Part shown: piece after piece, positions 16,070 through 24,103 of the stretch
Numbering within the stretch: position 1 is the first letter of the stretch
Layout of the letters: each line of letters opens with the position of its first letter
DNA from: Gammaproteobacteria bacterium
GTDB lineage: Bacteria; Pseudomonadota; Gammaproteobacteria; Xanthomonadales; Wenzhouxiangellaceae
NCBI GenBank assembly: GCA_003565625.1
Contig: PXBD01000043.1
Location: 52,505-116,504, forward strand
Direction of reading: 5' to 3'
Length of the DNA: 64,000 nucleotides
Translations under genes and position numbers: made by a program
The notes under the pieces: model-generated
What the model was told of the DNA's origin: nothing
The model's database searches: none
What the model saw: only the letters and a program-made list of their open reading frames with translations

Positions 16070-17299
16070 ATGCATGCCGTGATTCGTGCCCTTTTTGTGT
16101 TGACCCTGCTGCTCTCAAGCACGCTGTTGCTGGCTTCTGAGCGCCAGCCGCAGGAGGTCTCCGAAGCCCAGGCCTGGGCGGTCCATGAGCGAGTGCTGAC
16201 CATCGATACTCATGTCGACCTGGGTGCCAACTACGCCACCCATCTGCTCGATCCCGGTGGATTTACCAACGCCCAGGTCGATTTCCCGAAAATGCGCGCA
16301 GGCGGGCTCGATGCGGCCTTCCTGATCGTGTATCTGGCCCAGGGGCGACTGGATGAGAATGGCTACCGCGCGGCCCGGGAGCGGGCCGAGGAGATGTATC
16401 GCTCGATCGAACGGCTGGTGCGGGCGTATCCAGGCCAGATCGGTCTGGCCCGCACCGCCGACGAAGTCGAGGCCATTCATGCCTCCGGGCGCCTGGTTGC
16501 GCTCATTGGCATGGAAAACGCCTATCCCCTCGGCGAGAGCGTGGACGAGGTGGCGCTATGGGCCGAGCGCGGCGTCCGCTACGTCGGTTTGACGCACATG
16601 GGACACAACCAGTTCGGCGGCAGTTCCAACCCGCGCTTTGACCTCGGGGATCGCGAACGCGATCCCGGTTTGACCGACCTCGGCCGGGAGTTGGTAACGG
16701 CTTTGAATGATCATGGCATCCTGGTGGATGTCTCGCATGTGGGCAAACGCACCATGATGGAGGCGGTCGAGCTCTCGCGGGCGCCGGTGATTGCCTCACA
16801 TTCGGGCGCGATGGGGCAGTACGAGAACCCGCGCAACCTCGACGACGAGCAGCTTCGCGCCATTCGTGACAATGGCGGAGTGGCCCAGATGGTGGCGTTT
16901 CGCAGCTACCTGGCCGAGGTCCACCCCGAGATTGCCGCCGGCCAGGCAGAACTTCGCCAACGCTACCTCGCCCGCGGCTGGGTTCATGCCAGCAGCGAAG
17001 ACCGCCAGGCCTACCGCGAGCAGTTGGCCGAACTGCGGGCCATTCATCCCGACGTGAACCTGGCCCAGTTCGTTGACCATATCGACTACGCGGTCGACCT
17101 GATCGGCATCGAGCATGTCGGAATCGTGTCGGATTTCGACGGCGGTGGCGGGGTCGAGGGCTGGGATGATGCCTCGGAGACGATCAACGTGACCTGGGAA
17201 TTGCTGCGCCGAGGTTACTCGGAGGATGAAATCCGGGCTCTGTGGGGCGGCAACGTGCTGCGCGTTCTGCGCGGGGCTGAACAGGCAGCCCGCGATTGA
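16070..17299 (+). CDS. Exported membrane-dipeptidase-family (M19) peptidase
   Basis: 409 residues. A signal peptide covers about 1-23. The metal-binding H48-x-D50 is in TIDTHVDLG, further metal and substrate residues occur in LTHMGHN and VDVSHVG, and the C-terminal VGIVSDFDGGGG closes the site. M19 enzymes are two-zinc hydrolases of dipeptides, sometimes with D-residues or beta-lactams. Length is normal for the bacterial family (about 400). It has a good promoter at 16009-16037 and is convergent with the EAL remnant, from which it is separated by a terminator-like stem. Confidence 0.9.
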   Translation: MHAVIRALFVLTLLLSSTLLLASERQPQEVSEAQAWAVHERVLTIDTHVDLGANYATHLLDPGGFTNAQVDFPKMRAGGLDAAFLIVYLAQGRLDENGYRAARERAEEMYRSIERLVRAYPGQIGLARTADEVEAIHASGRLVALIGMENAYPLGESVDEVALWAERGVRYVGLTHMGHNQFGGSSNPRFDLGDRERDPGLTDLGRELVTALNDHGILVDVSHVGKRTMMEAVELSRAPVIASHSGAMGQYENPRNLDDEQLRAIRDNGGVAQMVAFRSYLAEVHPEIAAGQAELRQRYLARGWVHASSEDRQAYREQLAELRAIHPDVNLAQFVDHIDYAVDLIGIEHVGIVSDFDGGGGVEGWDDASETINVTWELLRRGYSEDEIRALWGGNVLRVLRGAEQAARD

Positions 17300-17310
17300 G
17301 TGTCGAGTCG

Positions 17311-17337
17311 GCCTGACGCCTTAGGGAGTCAGGCTTT
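17311..17337. terminator. Bidirectional terminator-like hairpin between dipeptidase and EAL remnant
   Basis: GCCTGAC at 17311-17317 pairs with GTCAGGC at 17328-17334, with CC/GG pairs inside and a TTAG loop. TTT follows on the plus strand. It begins 12 bases after the dipeptidase stop and overlaps the stop codon of the minus-strand EAL fragment. Confidence 0.6.
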
Positions 17338-17950
17338 CCGGATCAACCTCGCCTTTTGACCGGAACGCGGGGCGGGCGAAGTAGAAGCCCTGGAACAGAT
17401 CGACCCCGAGGTCCCGCAGCGCATCGCGCTCAGCGCGCGTCTCCACTCCCTCGGCGATGATCCGGATGCCCAGGTCTTCGCTCAGGGCCATGATGTGGCG
17501 AATGATGCTGTGGCGCTTGCGGTCGGTATCGACGTTGCGGGTCAGCGCAATGTCGAGCTTGAGCAGATCCGGGGTGAAATCGGCCATCAGATTCAGGCCC
17601 GCATAGCCGTCGCCGAAATCGTCGATTGCGGTCTCGAAACCGCGCTTTTTGTAGTATTCCAGGATGTTGCGCAGATGCGCCCGATCCGGGATCTGGTCGG
17701 TCTCCGTGACCTCGAAAATGATCTTGTCGAGCGGGAAATTGCAGGCATCTGCGGCCTCGAGGGTGCGCTGGATGCAGGTCTCGGCGCGGTAGACCGCATT
17801 GGGCATGAAGTTGATGCTGACGTTGCTCTGGATGTTGATCCGGGCGGCTTCTTCGATTGCCCGGATGCGGCAGGTCTGATCAAAAATGTAGAGATTTTTC
17901 TCGGTGACGTGGGAAAACACCTCGCCGGCAGATTCCCCGCCCGCGCCGCG
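17321..17950 (-). pseudogene. 5'-truncated EAL-domain (c-di-GMP phosphodiesterase) remnant
   Basis: The readable frame keeps most of an EAL domain of the BLUF-EAL (YcgF/BlrP1) type: SVSINF, IIFEVTET, TAIDDFGDGYAGL, LLKLD, RIIAEGVET and FQGFYFARP. Homology can be followed upstream of the first usable start (GTG at 17920) to RGAGGESAGEVF at about 17950, which corresponds to the residues right after the EAL signature; the signature and everything before it are missing, and stops follow. The protein from 17920 would be 199 residues and would lack the metal-binding Glu of EAL. It is therefore most likely an inactive remnant, though expression as a binding protein cannot be excluded. Confidence 0.75.
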
Positions 17951-18068
17951 AAATTGTCTGAAGTATAGGATCCCGGCTTCAAGATTGCTTCAGTTTCACT
18001 TCAAGGCACCGGGGCTGTTACCCTTCGGCGCGAGAATTCGTGCTTTTCTTCCACCGGCTGGACAACTT

Positions 18069-18584
18069 GTGGCTGAACGTCCTGGACAAAAAATCATTCG
18101 TCGCGTGGCCGCTGTCCTGGTGGTCCTGATGGGCATCGGCCTGATGCAGGATCGCGCTCGTCTGCTGCTGGACGGGCGGGCCAGTCTGGAGTGGCCGGCC
18201 GTATCCGGCAGCGTGCTCGAAGCCGCAGCAGAGCCGGTTTCCGGGGCCAGGATCGGGCCGGGCTGGCGTCTTCGGGTTCGGTACGATTACGAGGTGGACG
18301 GGCAGCGCTATTCCAGTGATCGAGTACGCCTCAGCCGCCGCCTTGGTGGCCAGACAGAGGTGCAGGCGCGCGAGCAGCTGTTGCTCTATCAAGCCGGAGA
18401 CTCGATCCCGGTGCATTACGATCCGGTTCGTCCGTCGCGCTCGGTGCTGGTTCCCGGGCCGGATGGCCGGGCCTGGTTCGGGTTGATGGTTGGCCTGGGC
18501 CTGATCGCCATCGCGGTGACGTTCTGGACCGTGCCCACCCGCACCGTGGCGCGCCCTTCGCGCCGGCGCAAGAAAGGTGGCTGA
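18069..18584 (+). CDS. DUF3592-like two-pass membrane protein
   Basis: 171 residues if the GTG at 18069 is used; the frame is open from 17904 but those codons overlap the EAL remnant and look random. A membrane helix follows the start (about residues 10-30), then a soluble middle beginning with WPAVSGSVLEA, with YDYEVDGQRYSSDRV and IPVHYDPVRPSRSVL, all features of DUF3592 proteins. A second helix (FGLMVGLGLIAIAVTFWTV) precedes a basic tail RPSRRRKKGG. Function is unknown. The start is uncertain. Confidence 0.65.
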   Translation: MAERPGQKIIRRVAAVLVVLMGIGLMQDRARLLLDGRASLEWPAVSGSVLEAAAEPVSGARIGPGWRLRVRYDYEVDGQRYSSDRVRLSRRLGGQTEVQAREQLLLYQAGDSIPVHYDPVRPSRSVLVPGPDGRAWFGLMVGLGLIAIAVTFWTVPTRTVARPSRRRKKGG

Positions 18585-18612
18585 AAGAAAAAAGCAAAAG
18601 CCGGCCCGGCAA
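18585..18612 (-). terminator. Probable terminator downstream of pspF
   Basis: On the minus strand the sequence after the pspF stop contains GC-rich GCCGGGCCGGC followed by TTTTGCTTTTTT. The T-rich tract is clear; the stem is short or irregular, so this is a tentative call. Confidence 0.4.
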
Positions 18613-18626
18613 CAGCGTCGGGTGCG

Positions 18627-19628
18627 TCAGTGACCCACCAGGCCGTGCTTGCGCAGGATGCCGCGAAACTGGTGGTAGCTCAATCCAAGCAGGTCGGCGG
18701 CCTTGCCCTGGTGACCGCGGGAAATTTCCAGGGCGCGCTCGGCCAGCGCTCGCTCCTGCCGGTTGAGGTGGTCGCGCAGGTTGATCGGTGACCGGGCCAG
18801 ATCCGGAATCTCGCCTTTGGTTTTTTCGTCGCCTGGCCGATGTGGCGCTCGCCAGGGCGATTCGAAGGGATCGATCAGTATCTCGGTGATCGGATCGGTC
18901 ACCGCCTCGTGCCTGTAGACTGCCCGCTCGACCACGTTTTTCAGTTCGCGGATGTTGCCGGGCCAGTCGTGTTCGAGCAGGCGCGCGGTAATGTCCGGGC
19001 TGAAGCCGGCGAACAATTCGCGTCCCAGTTCGCGACTGATCCGCATGGCGAAATGTTCTGCCAGCGGCACGATGTCCTCGCGCCGGACCCGCAGCGGCGG
19101 CAGGGTAATGACGTCAAACGCGAGCCGGTCGAGCAGGTCGGAGCGAAACCGGCCGCGCGCGGCCAGGTCGGGCAGATCCACGTTGGCCGCACCGATCAGG
19201 CGGACGTCCACGGTGGTCGTTTTCGAAGAACCCAGGCGCTCGAACTGGCCATATTCGATCACCCGCAGGATCTTTTCCTGGACTGCGGGCGTGGTGCTGG
19301 CGAGTTCATCCAGAAACAGGCTGCCGCCATGGGCCGTTTCAAAGCGACCGAAGCGGCGCTGGGTGGCGTCGGTGAAGGCGCCGGCCTCGTGACCGAACAA
19401 CTCGGATTCCAGCAGGCTGTCGCTGATCGCCGCGCAGTTGAGCTTGACCAGTGGCTGATCCCAGCGCGGTGACAGAAAGTGCAGGCGCTCGGCGATCAAC
19501 TCCTTGCCGCTGCCGCGCTCGCCCACCACCAGCACCGGCCGGTTGACCCCGGCGGCGCGCGATACCTGGTCCAGCACCTCGAGAAAAGCCGGGGATTCGC
19601 CGATCATGGGCTGCTCGTTGCGCGTCAT
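18627..19628 (-). CDS. pspF: Phage-shock-type sigma-54 activator PspF
   Basis: 333 residues from the ATG at 19628; the frame stays open far upstream only because it is antisense to radA. There is no N-terminal receiver or sensor domain, as in PspF: the AAA+ domain starts at once, with Walker A GERGSGKE near residue 36, Walker B GGSLFLDEL and a C-terminal Fis-type helix-turn-helix (GKAADLLGLSYHQFRGILRKHGL). The sigma-54 contact loop is G83-A-F-T-D-A88, with Asp replacing the Gly of GAFTGA at position 87. The gene faces radA with only 18 bases between, and no pspABC genes are in the window. It should activate sigma-54 promoters under envelope stress. Confidence 0.85.
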   Translation of the reverse strand: MTRNEQPMIGESPAFLEVLDQVSRAAGVNRPVLVVGERGSGKELIAERLHFLSPRWDQPLVKLNCAAISDSLLESELFGHEAGAFTDATQRRFGRFETAHGGSLFLDELASTTPAVQEKILRVIEYGQFERLGSSKTTTVDVRLIGAANVDLPDLAARGRFRSDLLDRLAFDVITLPPLRVRREDIVPLAEHFAMRISRELGRELFAGFSPDITARLLEHDWPGNIRELKNVVERAVYRHEAVTDPITEILIDPFESPWRAPHRPGDEKTKGEIPDLARSPINLRDHLNRQERALAERALEISRGHQGKAADLLGLSYHQFRGILRKHGLVGH

Positions 19629-19633
19629 GGGCC

Positions 19634-19639
19634 TAAAAT
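19634..19639 (+). promoter_or_regulatory. Candidate -10 for a leaderless radA transcript
   Basis: TAAAAT lies in the 18-base gap between the divergent pspF and radA starts. Transcription 7 bases downstream would begin at 19646-19647, exactly at the radA ATG, predicting a leaderless or near-leaderless mRNA. The -35 region (19611-19616) is weak and lies inside pspF. Confidence 0.35.
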
Positions 19640-19646
19640 ACCCCAA

Positions 19647-21020
19647 ATGGCCCGAGCGAAAACCACCTATTCCTGCCGCGAGTGCGGCGCTGTCTTTCCC
19701 AAGTGGTCGGGTCAGTGTGGCGATTGCGGAGCCTGGAACACGCTGGAAGAACAGGCCGTTGCGGCAGCCGGCAGCAGCGGCCCCGGTAAACGCGGCAACT
19801 GGGCCGGAACCGCTTCGGGCGATGTCGTCAACCTGGCCGCGGTGCGACCGGAGGATGCCAGTCAGCGTCTGTCGTCGGGTCTCAGCGAACTGGACCGTGT
19901 GCTCGGTGGCGGCCTGGTGCCGGGTTCGGTGGTATTGCTCGGCGGTGATCCGGGCATCGGCAAGTCGACCCTGCTGCTGCAGGCCCAGTCGGCCCTGGGC
20001 GGCGCGGGTGGCTCTTTGTATGTTACCGGCGAGGAGTCGGCTGCCCAGGTGGCCATGCGGGCGCGCCGCCTGGGGCTGGAGCCCAAGCGGCTGAACTGCC
20101 TGACAGAAACCAGTCTCGAGGTCATCCTGGCCACGGCCGCGCAGCATCGTCCGGCCTTTCTTGTCGTCGACTCGATCCAGACCCTGTGGAGCGAGGCCTT
20201 GCAGTCGGCTCCCGGGGCGGTCGCCCAGGTGCGTGAATGCGCCGCCCGGCTGGTCCAGTTTGCCAAGCAAAGCGGTTGCGCTGTTGTGCTGGTCGGGCAC
20301 GTGACCAAGGAGGGCGCGCTGGCCGGCCCGCGGGTGCTCGAGCACATGGTCGATGCGGTGCTGTATTTCGAGTCCGATTCCGGCAGCCGCTACCGCCTGA
20401 TTCGTGCGGTCAAGAATCGCTTCGGCGCGGCCAACGAGCTGGGCGTGTTTGCGATGACCGACCGCGGCCTCAAACCGGTATCCAACCCATCTGCGATCTT
20501 CCTGTCTGGCGCAGAAACCCCTGCCGCCGGCAGTTGCGTGCTGGTCACCCGTGAGGGCACTCGGCCGCTCATGGTCGAAGTCCAGGCGCTGGTGGCGCCA
20601 TCCAGCCTGTCCAACCCGCGCCGGGTGGCGGTGGGCATCGATCCGAACCGCCTGGCGCTGCTGCTGGCGGTCATGAACCGGCATGCCGGCATCCAGGTTG
20701 GCGATCAGGACGTGTTCGTCAACGTCGCCGGGGGCATCCGTGTGGCCGAAACCGCCAGCGATCTGGCAATTGCCCTGGCCCTGCAGTCCTCGCTGCGCGA
20801 AAAACCCCTGCCCAAGGGACTGGTGGCGTTTGGCGAAATTGGCCTGGCCGGCGAACTGCGCCCGGTCTACAACGGCGAGGAGCGGCTGCGCGAGGCGGCC
20901 GGCCAGGGTTTTACCGAGGCCTTGCTGCCGGAGGGCAACCTAAAAGGGGTAAAAACCCGGATCACGGCGCGCGGCTGCAAGACCCTGGCCCAGGCGCTGG
21001 CCGGCGTGCGCGGCGGGTAG
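19647..21020 (+). CDS. radA: DNA repair helicase/branch-migration protein RadA
   Basis: 457 residues (E. coli RadA has 460). The order is: C4 zinc finger with C10, C13, C24 and C27; RecA-like ATPase with Walker A GDPGIGKST at 100-108; the RadA-specific KNRFG motif near residue 255; and a C-terminal Lon-like domain (VFVNVAGGIRVAE...FGEIGLAGELRP). It drives branch migration of recombination intermediates. The ATG at 19647 is only 18 bases from the divergent pspF start, with no room for a Shine-Dalgarno upstream except within pspF. Confidence 0.96.
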   Translation: MARAKTTYSCRECGAVFPKWSGQCGDCGAWNTLEEQAVAAAGSSGPGKRGNWAGTASGDVVNLAAVRPEDASQRLSSGLSELDRVLGGGLVPGSVVLLGGDPGIGKSTLLLQAQSALGGAGGSLYVTGEESAAQVAMRARRLGLEPKRLNCLTETSLEVILATAAQHRPAFLVVDSIQTLWSEALQSAPGAVAQVRECAARLVQFAKQSGCAVVLVGHVTKEGALAGPRVLEHMVDAVLYFESDSGSRYRLIRAVKNRFGAANELGVFAMTDRGLKPVSNPSAIFLSGAETPAAGSCVLVTREGTRPLMVEVQALVAPSSLSNPRRVAVGIDPNRLALLLAVMNRHAGIQVGDQDVFVNVAGGIRVAETASDLAIALALQSSLREKPLPKGLVAFGEIGLAGELRPVYNGEERLREAAGQGFTEALLPEGNLKGVKTRITARGCKTLAQALAGVRGG

Positions 21021-21119
21021 ATCGCTTACACTATTCAGGCAGCGTTCAACGCGTGCCCGGCAAGCTGTTGTTGCGCGAACTTTTCGGTGCGTCCGCACCC
21101 TAGCTAGGAGTAGATCCAG

Positions 21120-21695
21120 ATGACTCGATTGCTGTCCCTGTTGACGATTGGCCTGGTCATGACCCTGGCCGCCTGCGTGACCATCAACGTCTATTTTCCG
21201 GAAGCCGCAGCCGAGCGCGCGGCCGATCGTTTTATCCAGGACGTTCTGGGCGAGGACGGCCGTACCGATCAGGCTCCGCCGCCGCCGGCAACCGGGTTCC
21301 GGCTGTCGGATCTGTTTTTTGCCAGCGCCTGGGCGCAGAGCCCGAATATCGATATCGACACCCCGCAGGTTCAGGAGATCAAGCAGCGCATGGCGGCCCG
21401 CCACCGGGAGCATCTGGCCGCCTGGTACGACGCCGGCGCCATTGGCCTGTCCAACGACGGCCTGGTGGAGATTCGCGACCGCAGCGCCATCGGTCTGGCC
21501 GAGCGCCGTAACCTCGAGCGCGTGGTCGGCGAGGAAAATTCCGACCGCCGGGCGGTCTACCGCGAGATCGCGGTTGCCAACGGTCGTCCGGAGTGGGAAG
21601 ACGAAATTCGCCAGACCTTTGCCCGGCAGTGGATCGCCAACGCGCGCGCCGGCTGGATTTACCAGCAGGCCGACGGCAGCTGGACGCGCAAGTAG
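21120..21695 (+). CDS. YdbL-family (DUF1318) lipoprotein
   Basis: 191 residues with a lipoprotein signal (LLTIGLVMTLAAC-V; Cys19 is the lipidation site). VTINVYFPEAAAERAADRFIQDVLG directly after it, and the C-terminal half with DNDGLVEIRDR-like and AVYREIAVANG motifs, are typical of DUF1318/YdbL. In E. coli YdbL works with YdbH and YnbE in transport of phospholipids to the outer membrane; here no ydbH or ynbE is adjacent. A proline-rich linker is at about residues 55-60. A good ribosome site, AGGAG, precedes the ATG. Confidence 0.8.
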   Translation: MTRLLSLLTIGLVMTLAACVTINVYFPEAAAERAADRFIQDVLGEDGRTDQAPPPPATGFRLSDLFFASAWAQSPNIDIDTPQVQEIKQRMAARHREHLAAWYDAGAIGLSNDGLVEIRDRSAIGLAERRNLERVVGEENSDRRAVYREIAVANGRPEWEDEIRQTFARQWIANARAGWIYQQADGSWTRK

Positions 21696-21743
21696 GCCTG
21701 GTTTCTCTGGCGCTGCCGATTCGTTCCTCCTCCAGGGTTGTTG

Positions 21744-23072
21744 ATGAGTAGAAGACGTCGCCGGAAATTGCCGGCCGAACCGGTATTGGCGGAAATCAGG
21801 GACCTGGCCCACGATGGTCGCGGTGTGGGCCGGGTCGAGGACAAGGCCGTTTTCGTCCACGGTGCGCTGCCGGGGGAAACCGTGCGCGCGCGCCTGACCG
21901 GCCGCAACCGTCGGTTCGACGAGGGTATCTGCCAGGAGGTCGTCAGCGCCTCGCCGGAGCGTATCGAGCCGGCCTGTCCGTGGTTCGAGCAGTGCGGCGG
22001 CTGCGCCCTGCAGCACCTCGAACACTCGGCCCAGCTGCGTTTCAAGCACAAGCGCCTGGTCGATAACCTGGCGCGCATCGGCGAGGTTGCGCCGGAGCGC
22101 TGGCTGGAACCGCTGTCGGTCGAACCCTGGCAATACCGCCGCCGCAGCCGCCTCAGCGCTCGCTACGTGGCCGGCAAGGGTCGGGTGCTGGTGGGTTTTC
22201 GGGAAAAGCAGGGCCGCTACGTGGCCGATGTGGGTCACTGCCGGGTGCTGCATCCGGATTTCAGCGACCGGCTCGAGAGCCTGTCGACGCTGATCGGTTC
22301 CCTGAGCGTGGCCGATGCCGTGCCGCAGATCGAAACCGCCAGCGGTGATGATGGTTCGGCGATCGTGATCCGCCATCTCAATCCGCTGACAGCCGAAGAT
22401 CTGATCATCCTCAAGCGTTGGTCGGAGGAGGAGAAGATCGCCGTCTACCTGCAGCCCAAGGGGCCGGATACCGTTCATCGGCTGTGGCCGCAACAGCATC
22501 AGTTGGCTTACCGACTGCCGTCCTTTGGCCTTGAGCTTTCCTTCCATCCCCAGCATTTTGTCCAGGTCAACGCCGCGGCCAACCAGCGTCTGGTTGAACT
22601 GGCTGTGGAGCTGCTGGCTCCGCAGTCGGATGAGCGCGTGCTGGATCTGTTCTGCGGTCTGGGCAATTTCAGCCTCGCCCTGGCCCGCCGTGCCGGGTGG
22701 GTGATGGGCGTGGAAGGCGCGCCCGAGCTGATTGCGGCCGCGCGCGCCAACGCCGAGGGCAACGGCCTGGACAACGTGGAGTTCGATGTAGCGGACCTGA
22801 CTACCGATGTCTCGGCCCGACCCTGGTATCGCCGTGGTTTCGATGCCGCCCTGATCGACCCGCCGCGCTCGGGCGCCCTGGAGGTGTTGCCGATGGTCGC
22901 CGGCAGCGGCGTGCGGCGGCTGGTCTACGTGTCGTGCAATCCGGCCACCCTGGCCCGGGACGCCTCGGCCCTGGTTCGCGAACACGGGTTCAGGCTGGAC
23001 TGTGCCGGTATTGTCGACATGTTTCCGCACACCGCGCACGTCGAGTCCATCGCTTTTTTCGTGCGCTCATGA
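21744..23072 (+). CDS. rlmD: 23S rRNA (uracil-1939-C5)-methyltransferase RlmD
   Basis: 442 residues from the ATG at 21744; two TTG codons just before it are also in frame. An N-terminal basic stretch and TRAM domain (LAHDGRGVGRVEDKAVFVHGALPGE) come first. The [4Fe-4S] cysteines sit in ACPWFEQCGGCALQH, the SAM domain in LDLFCGLGNFSL, and the catalytic cysteine in YVSCNPATLARD. It methylates U1939 of 23S rRNA. Its TGA overlaps the ATG of nagZ by four bases, starting a chain of overlapping genes. Confidence 0.95.
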   Translation: MSRRRRRKLPAEPVLAEIRDLAHDGRGVGRVEDKAVFVHGALPGETVRARLTGRNRRFDEGICQEVVSASPERIEPACPWFEQCGGCALQHLEHSAQLRFKHKRLVDNLARIGEVAPERWLEPLSVEPWQYRRRSRLSARYVAGKGRVLVGFREKQGRYVADVGHCRVLHPDFSDRLESLSTLIGSLSVADAVPQIETASGDDGSAIVIRHLNPLTAEDLIILKRWSEEEKIAVYLQPKGPDTVHRLWPQQHQLAYRLPSFGLELSFHPQHFVQVNAAANQRLVELAVELLAPQSDERVLDLFCGLGNFSLALARRAGWVMGVEGAPELIAAARANAEGNGLDNVEFDVADLTTDVSARPWYRRGFDAALIDPPRSGALEVLPMVAGSGVRRLVYVSCNPATLARDASALVREHGFRLDCAGIVDMFPHTAHVESIAFFVRS

Positions 23073-24103
23073 GCGCGGGGCAGGGTATTGGGCCACTCCT
23101 GGTCGGTATCGACGGGCTGGCCCTGGATGAATCCACGCGCGAGTTATTGCGCCATCCGGCGGTCGGCGGGGTGATTCTGTTTGCGCGCAATTTCGCCTCA
23201 GTGGAGCAGCTGCGCGCGCTGGTCTCCGAACTGCGCGCGCTGAAACAGCCGCGCCTGCTGGTGTCGGTGGACCAGGAGGGTGGCCGGGTCCAGCGCTTTC
23301 AGGGGCCGGGCCTGACGCGGCTGCCGCCGCCTGGTGTGCTTGGGCGCTGGTTTTCCCGTCGTCCCGATCGCGCCTGTGACCTGGCCTATCGCCATGGCCG
23401 GGTGATGGCGGCCGAGGTGCTGGCCCTGGGTCTTGATCTCAGTTTTGCCCCGGTGCTCGACCTCGACCGCGGCAGTATCGTCATCGGCGACCGGGCCCTG
23501 GCGGCCGAGCCGGAAGCGGTCAGCGAACTGGCCCGGTTTTACGTCGCCGGGATGAAGGACGCCGGCATGGCCGCCTGCGGCAAGCATTTTCCCGGCCACG
23601 GTTCGACCGCTGCAGACTCGCACCACTGCGTGGTCACCGACGCGCGCTGCGAGCCTGAGCTGGAGTCGGACCTGCAGCCCTTCGCCGATCTGGCCGGCAG
23701 CCTGGCCGCGGTGATGATGGCTCATGTATGCTACCCGGCGGTTGATCAGCGCCCGGCAGGATTCTCCGAGCGCTGGATTGGCCAGGTGCTGCGCGCACGC
23801 CTGGGTTTTGCCGGACTGGTCATCTCCGATGATCTGGACATGGCCGGGGCCGCGCCGGCCGGTGATTTGCGCGAGCGCCTCGACCAGGCGTTTGCGGCCG
23901 GCTGCGATCTTGCCCTGGTGTGCAAGCCGGCTTCGGTCCAAGCCCTGCTGGATGATCCCCGGCTGAGCGTGCCGGCGGTGGATGCCGGGCGCTTCGAGCG
24001 CCTCTACGGGAGGGCGATGATGACCATGGAAGAGCAGCTGCTGGTGCCGGAGTTTCGGGCCTGGCGGCAATCACTCACCGAACTGAACGGAGCAGATCAA
24101 TGA
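23069..24103 (+). CDS. nagZ: Beta-N-acetylhexosaminidase NagZ
   Basis: 344 residues from the ATG overlapping the rlmD stop; the frame is open upstream inside rlmD and that part is rejected. It is a family GH3 enzyme with the signature KHFPGHGST and the DSH loop typical of NagZ, and the nucleophile in VISDDLDM. NagZ is cytoplasmic and removes GlcNAc from anhydromuropeptides during peptidoglycan recycling. It has four-base overlaps with the genes on both sides. Confidence 0.95.
   Translation: MSAGQGIGPLLVGIDGLALDESTRELLRHPAVGGVILFARNFASVEQLRALVSELRALKQPRLLVSVDQEGGRVQRFQGPGLTRLPPPGVLGRWFSRRPDRACDLAYRHGRVMAAEVLALGLDLSFAPVLDLDRGSIVIGDRALAAEPEAVSELARFYVAGMKDAGMAACGKHFPGHGSTAADSHHCVVTDARCEPELESDLQPFADLAGSLAAVMMAHVCYPAVDQRPAGFSERWIGQVLRARLGFAGLVISDDLDMAGAAPAGDLRERLDQAFAAGCDLALVCKPASVQALLDDPRLSVPAVDAGRFERLYGRAMMTMEEQLLVPEFRAWRQSLTELNGADQ

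Noticed and set aside
19629..20684. N-terminal extension of PspF to 685 codons
   Set aside because: The extension is antisense to radA and lacks any sensor domain; the ATG at 19628 gives the normal PspF length.
22697..23068. 124-residue N-terminal extension of NagZ
   Set aside because: It lies in another frame of rlmD and is Arg/Gly-rich nonsense; the ATG overlapping the rlmD stop fits NagZ.
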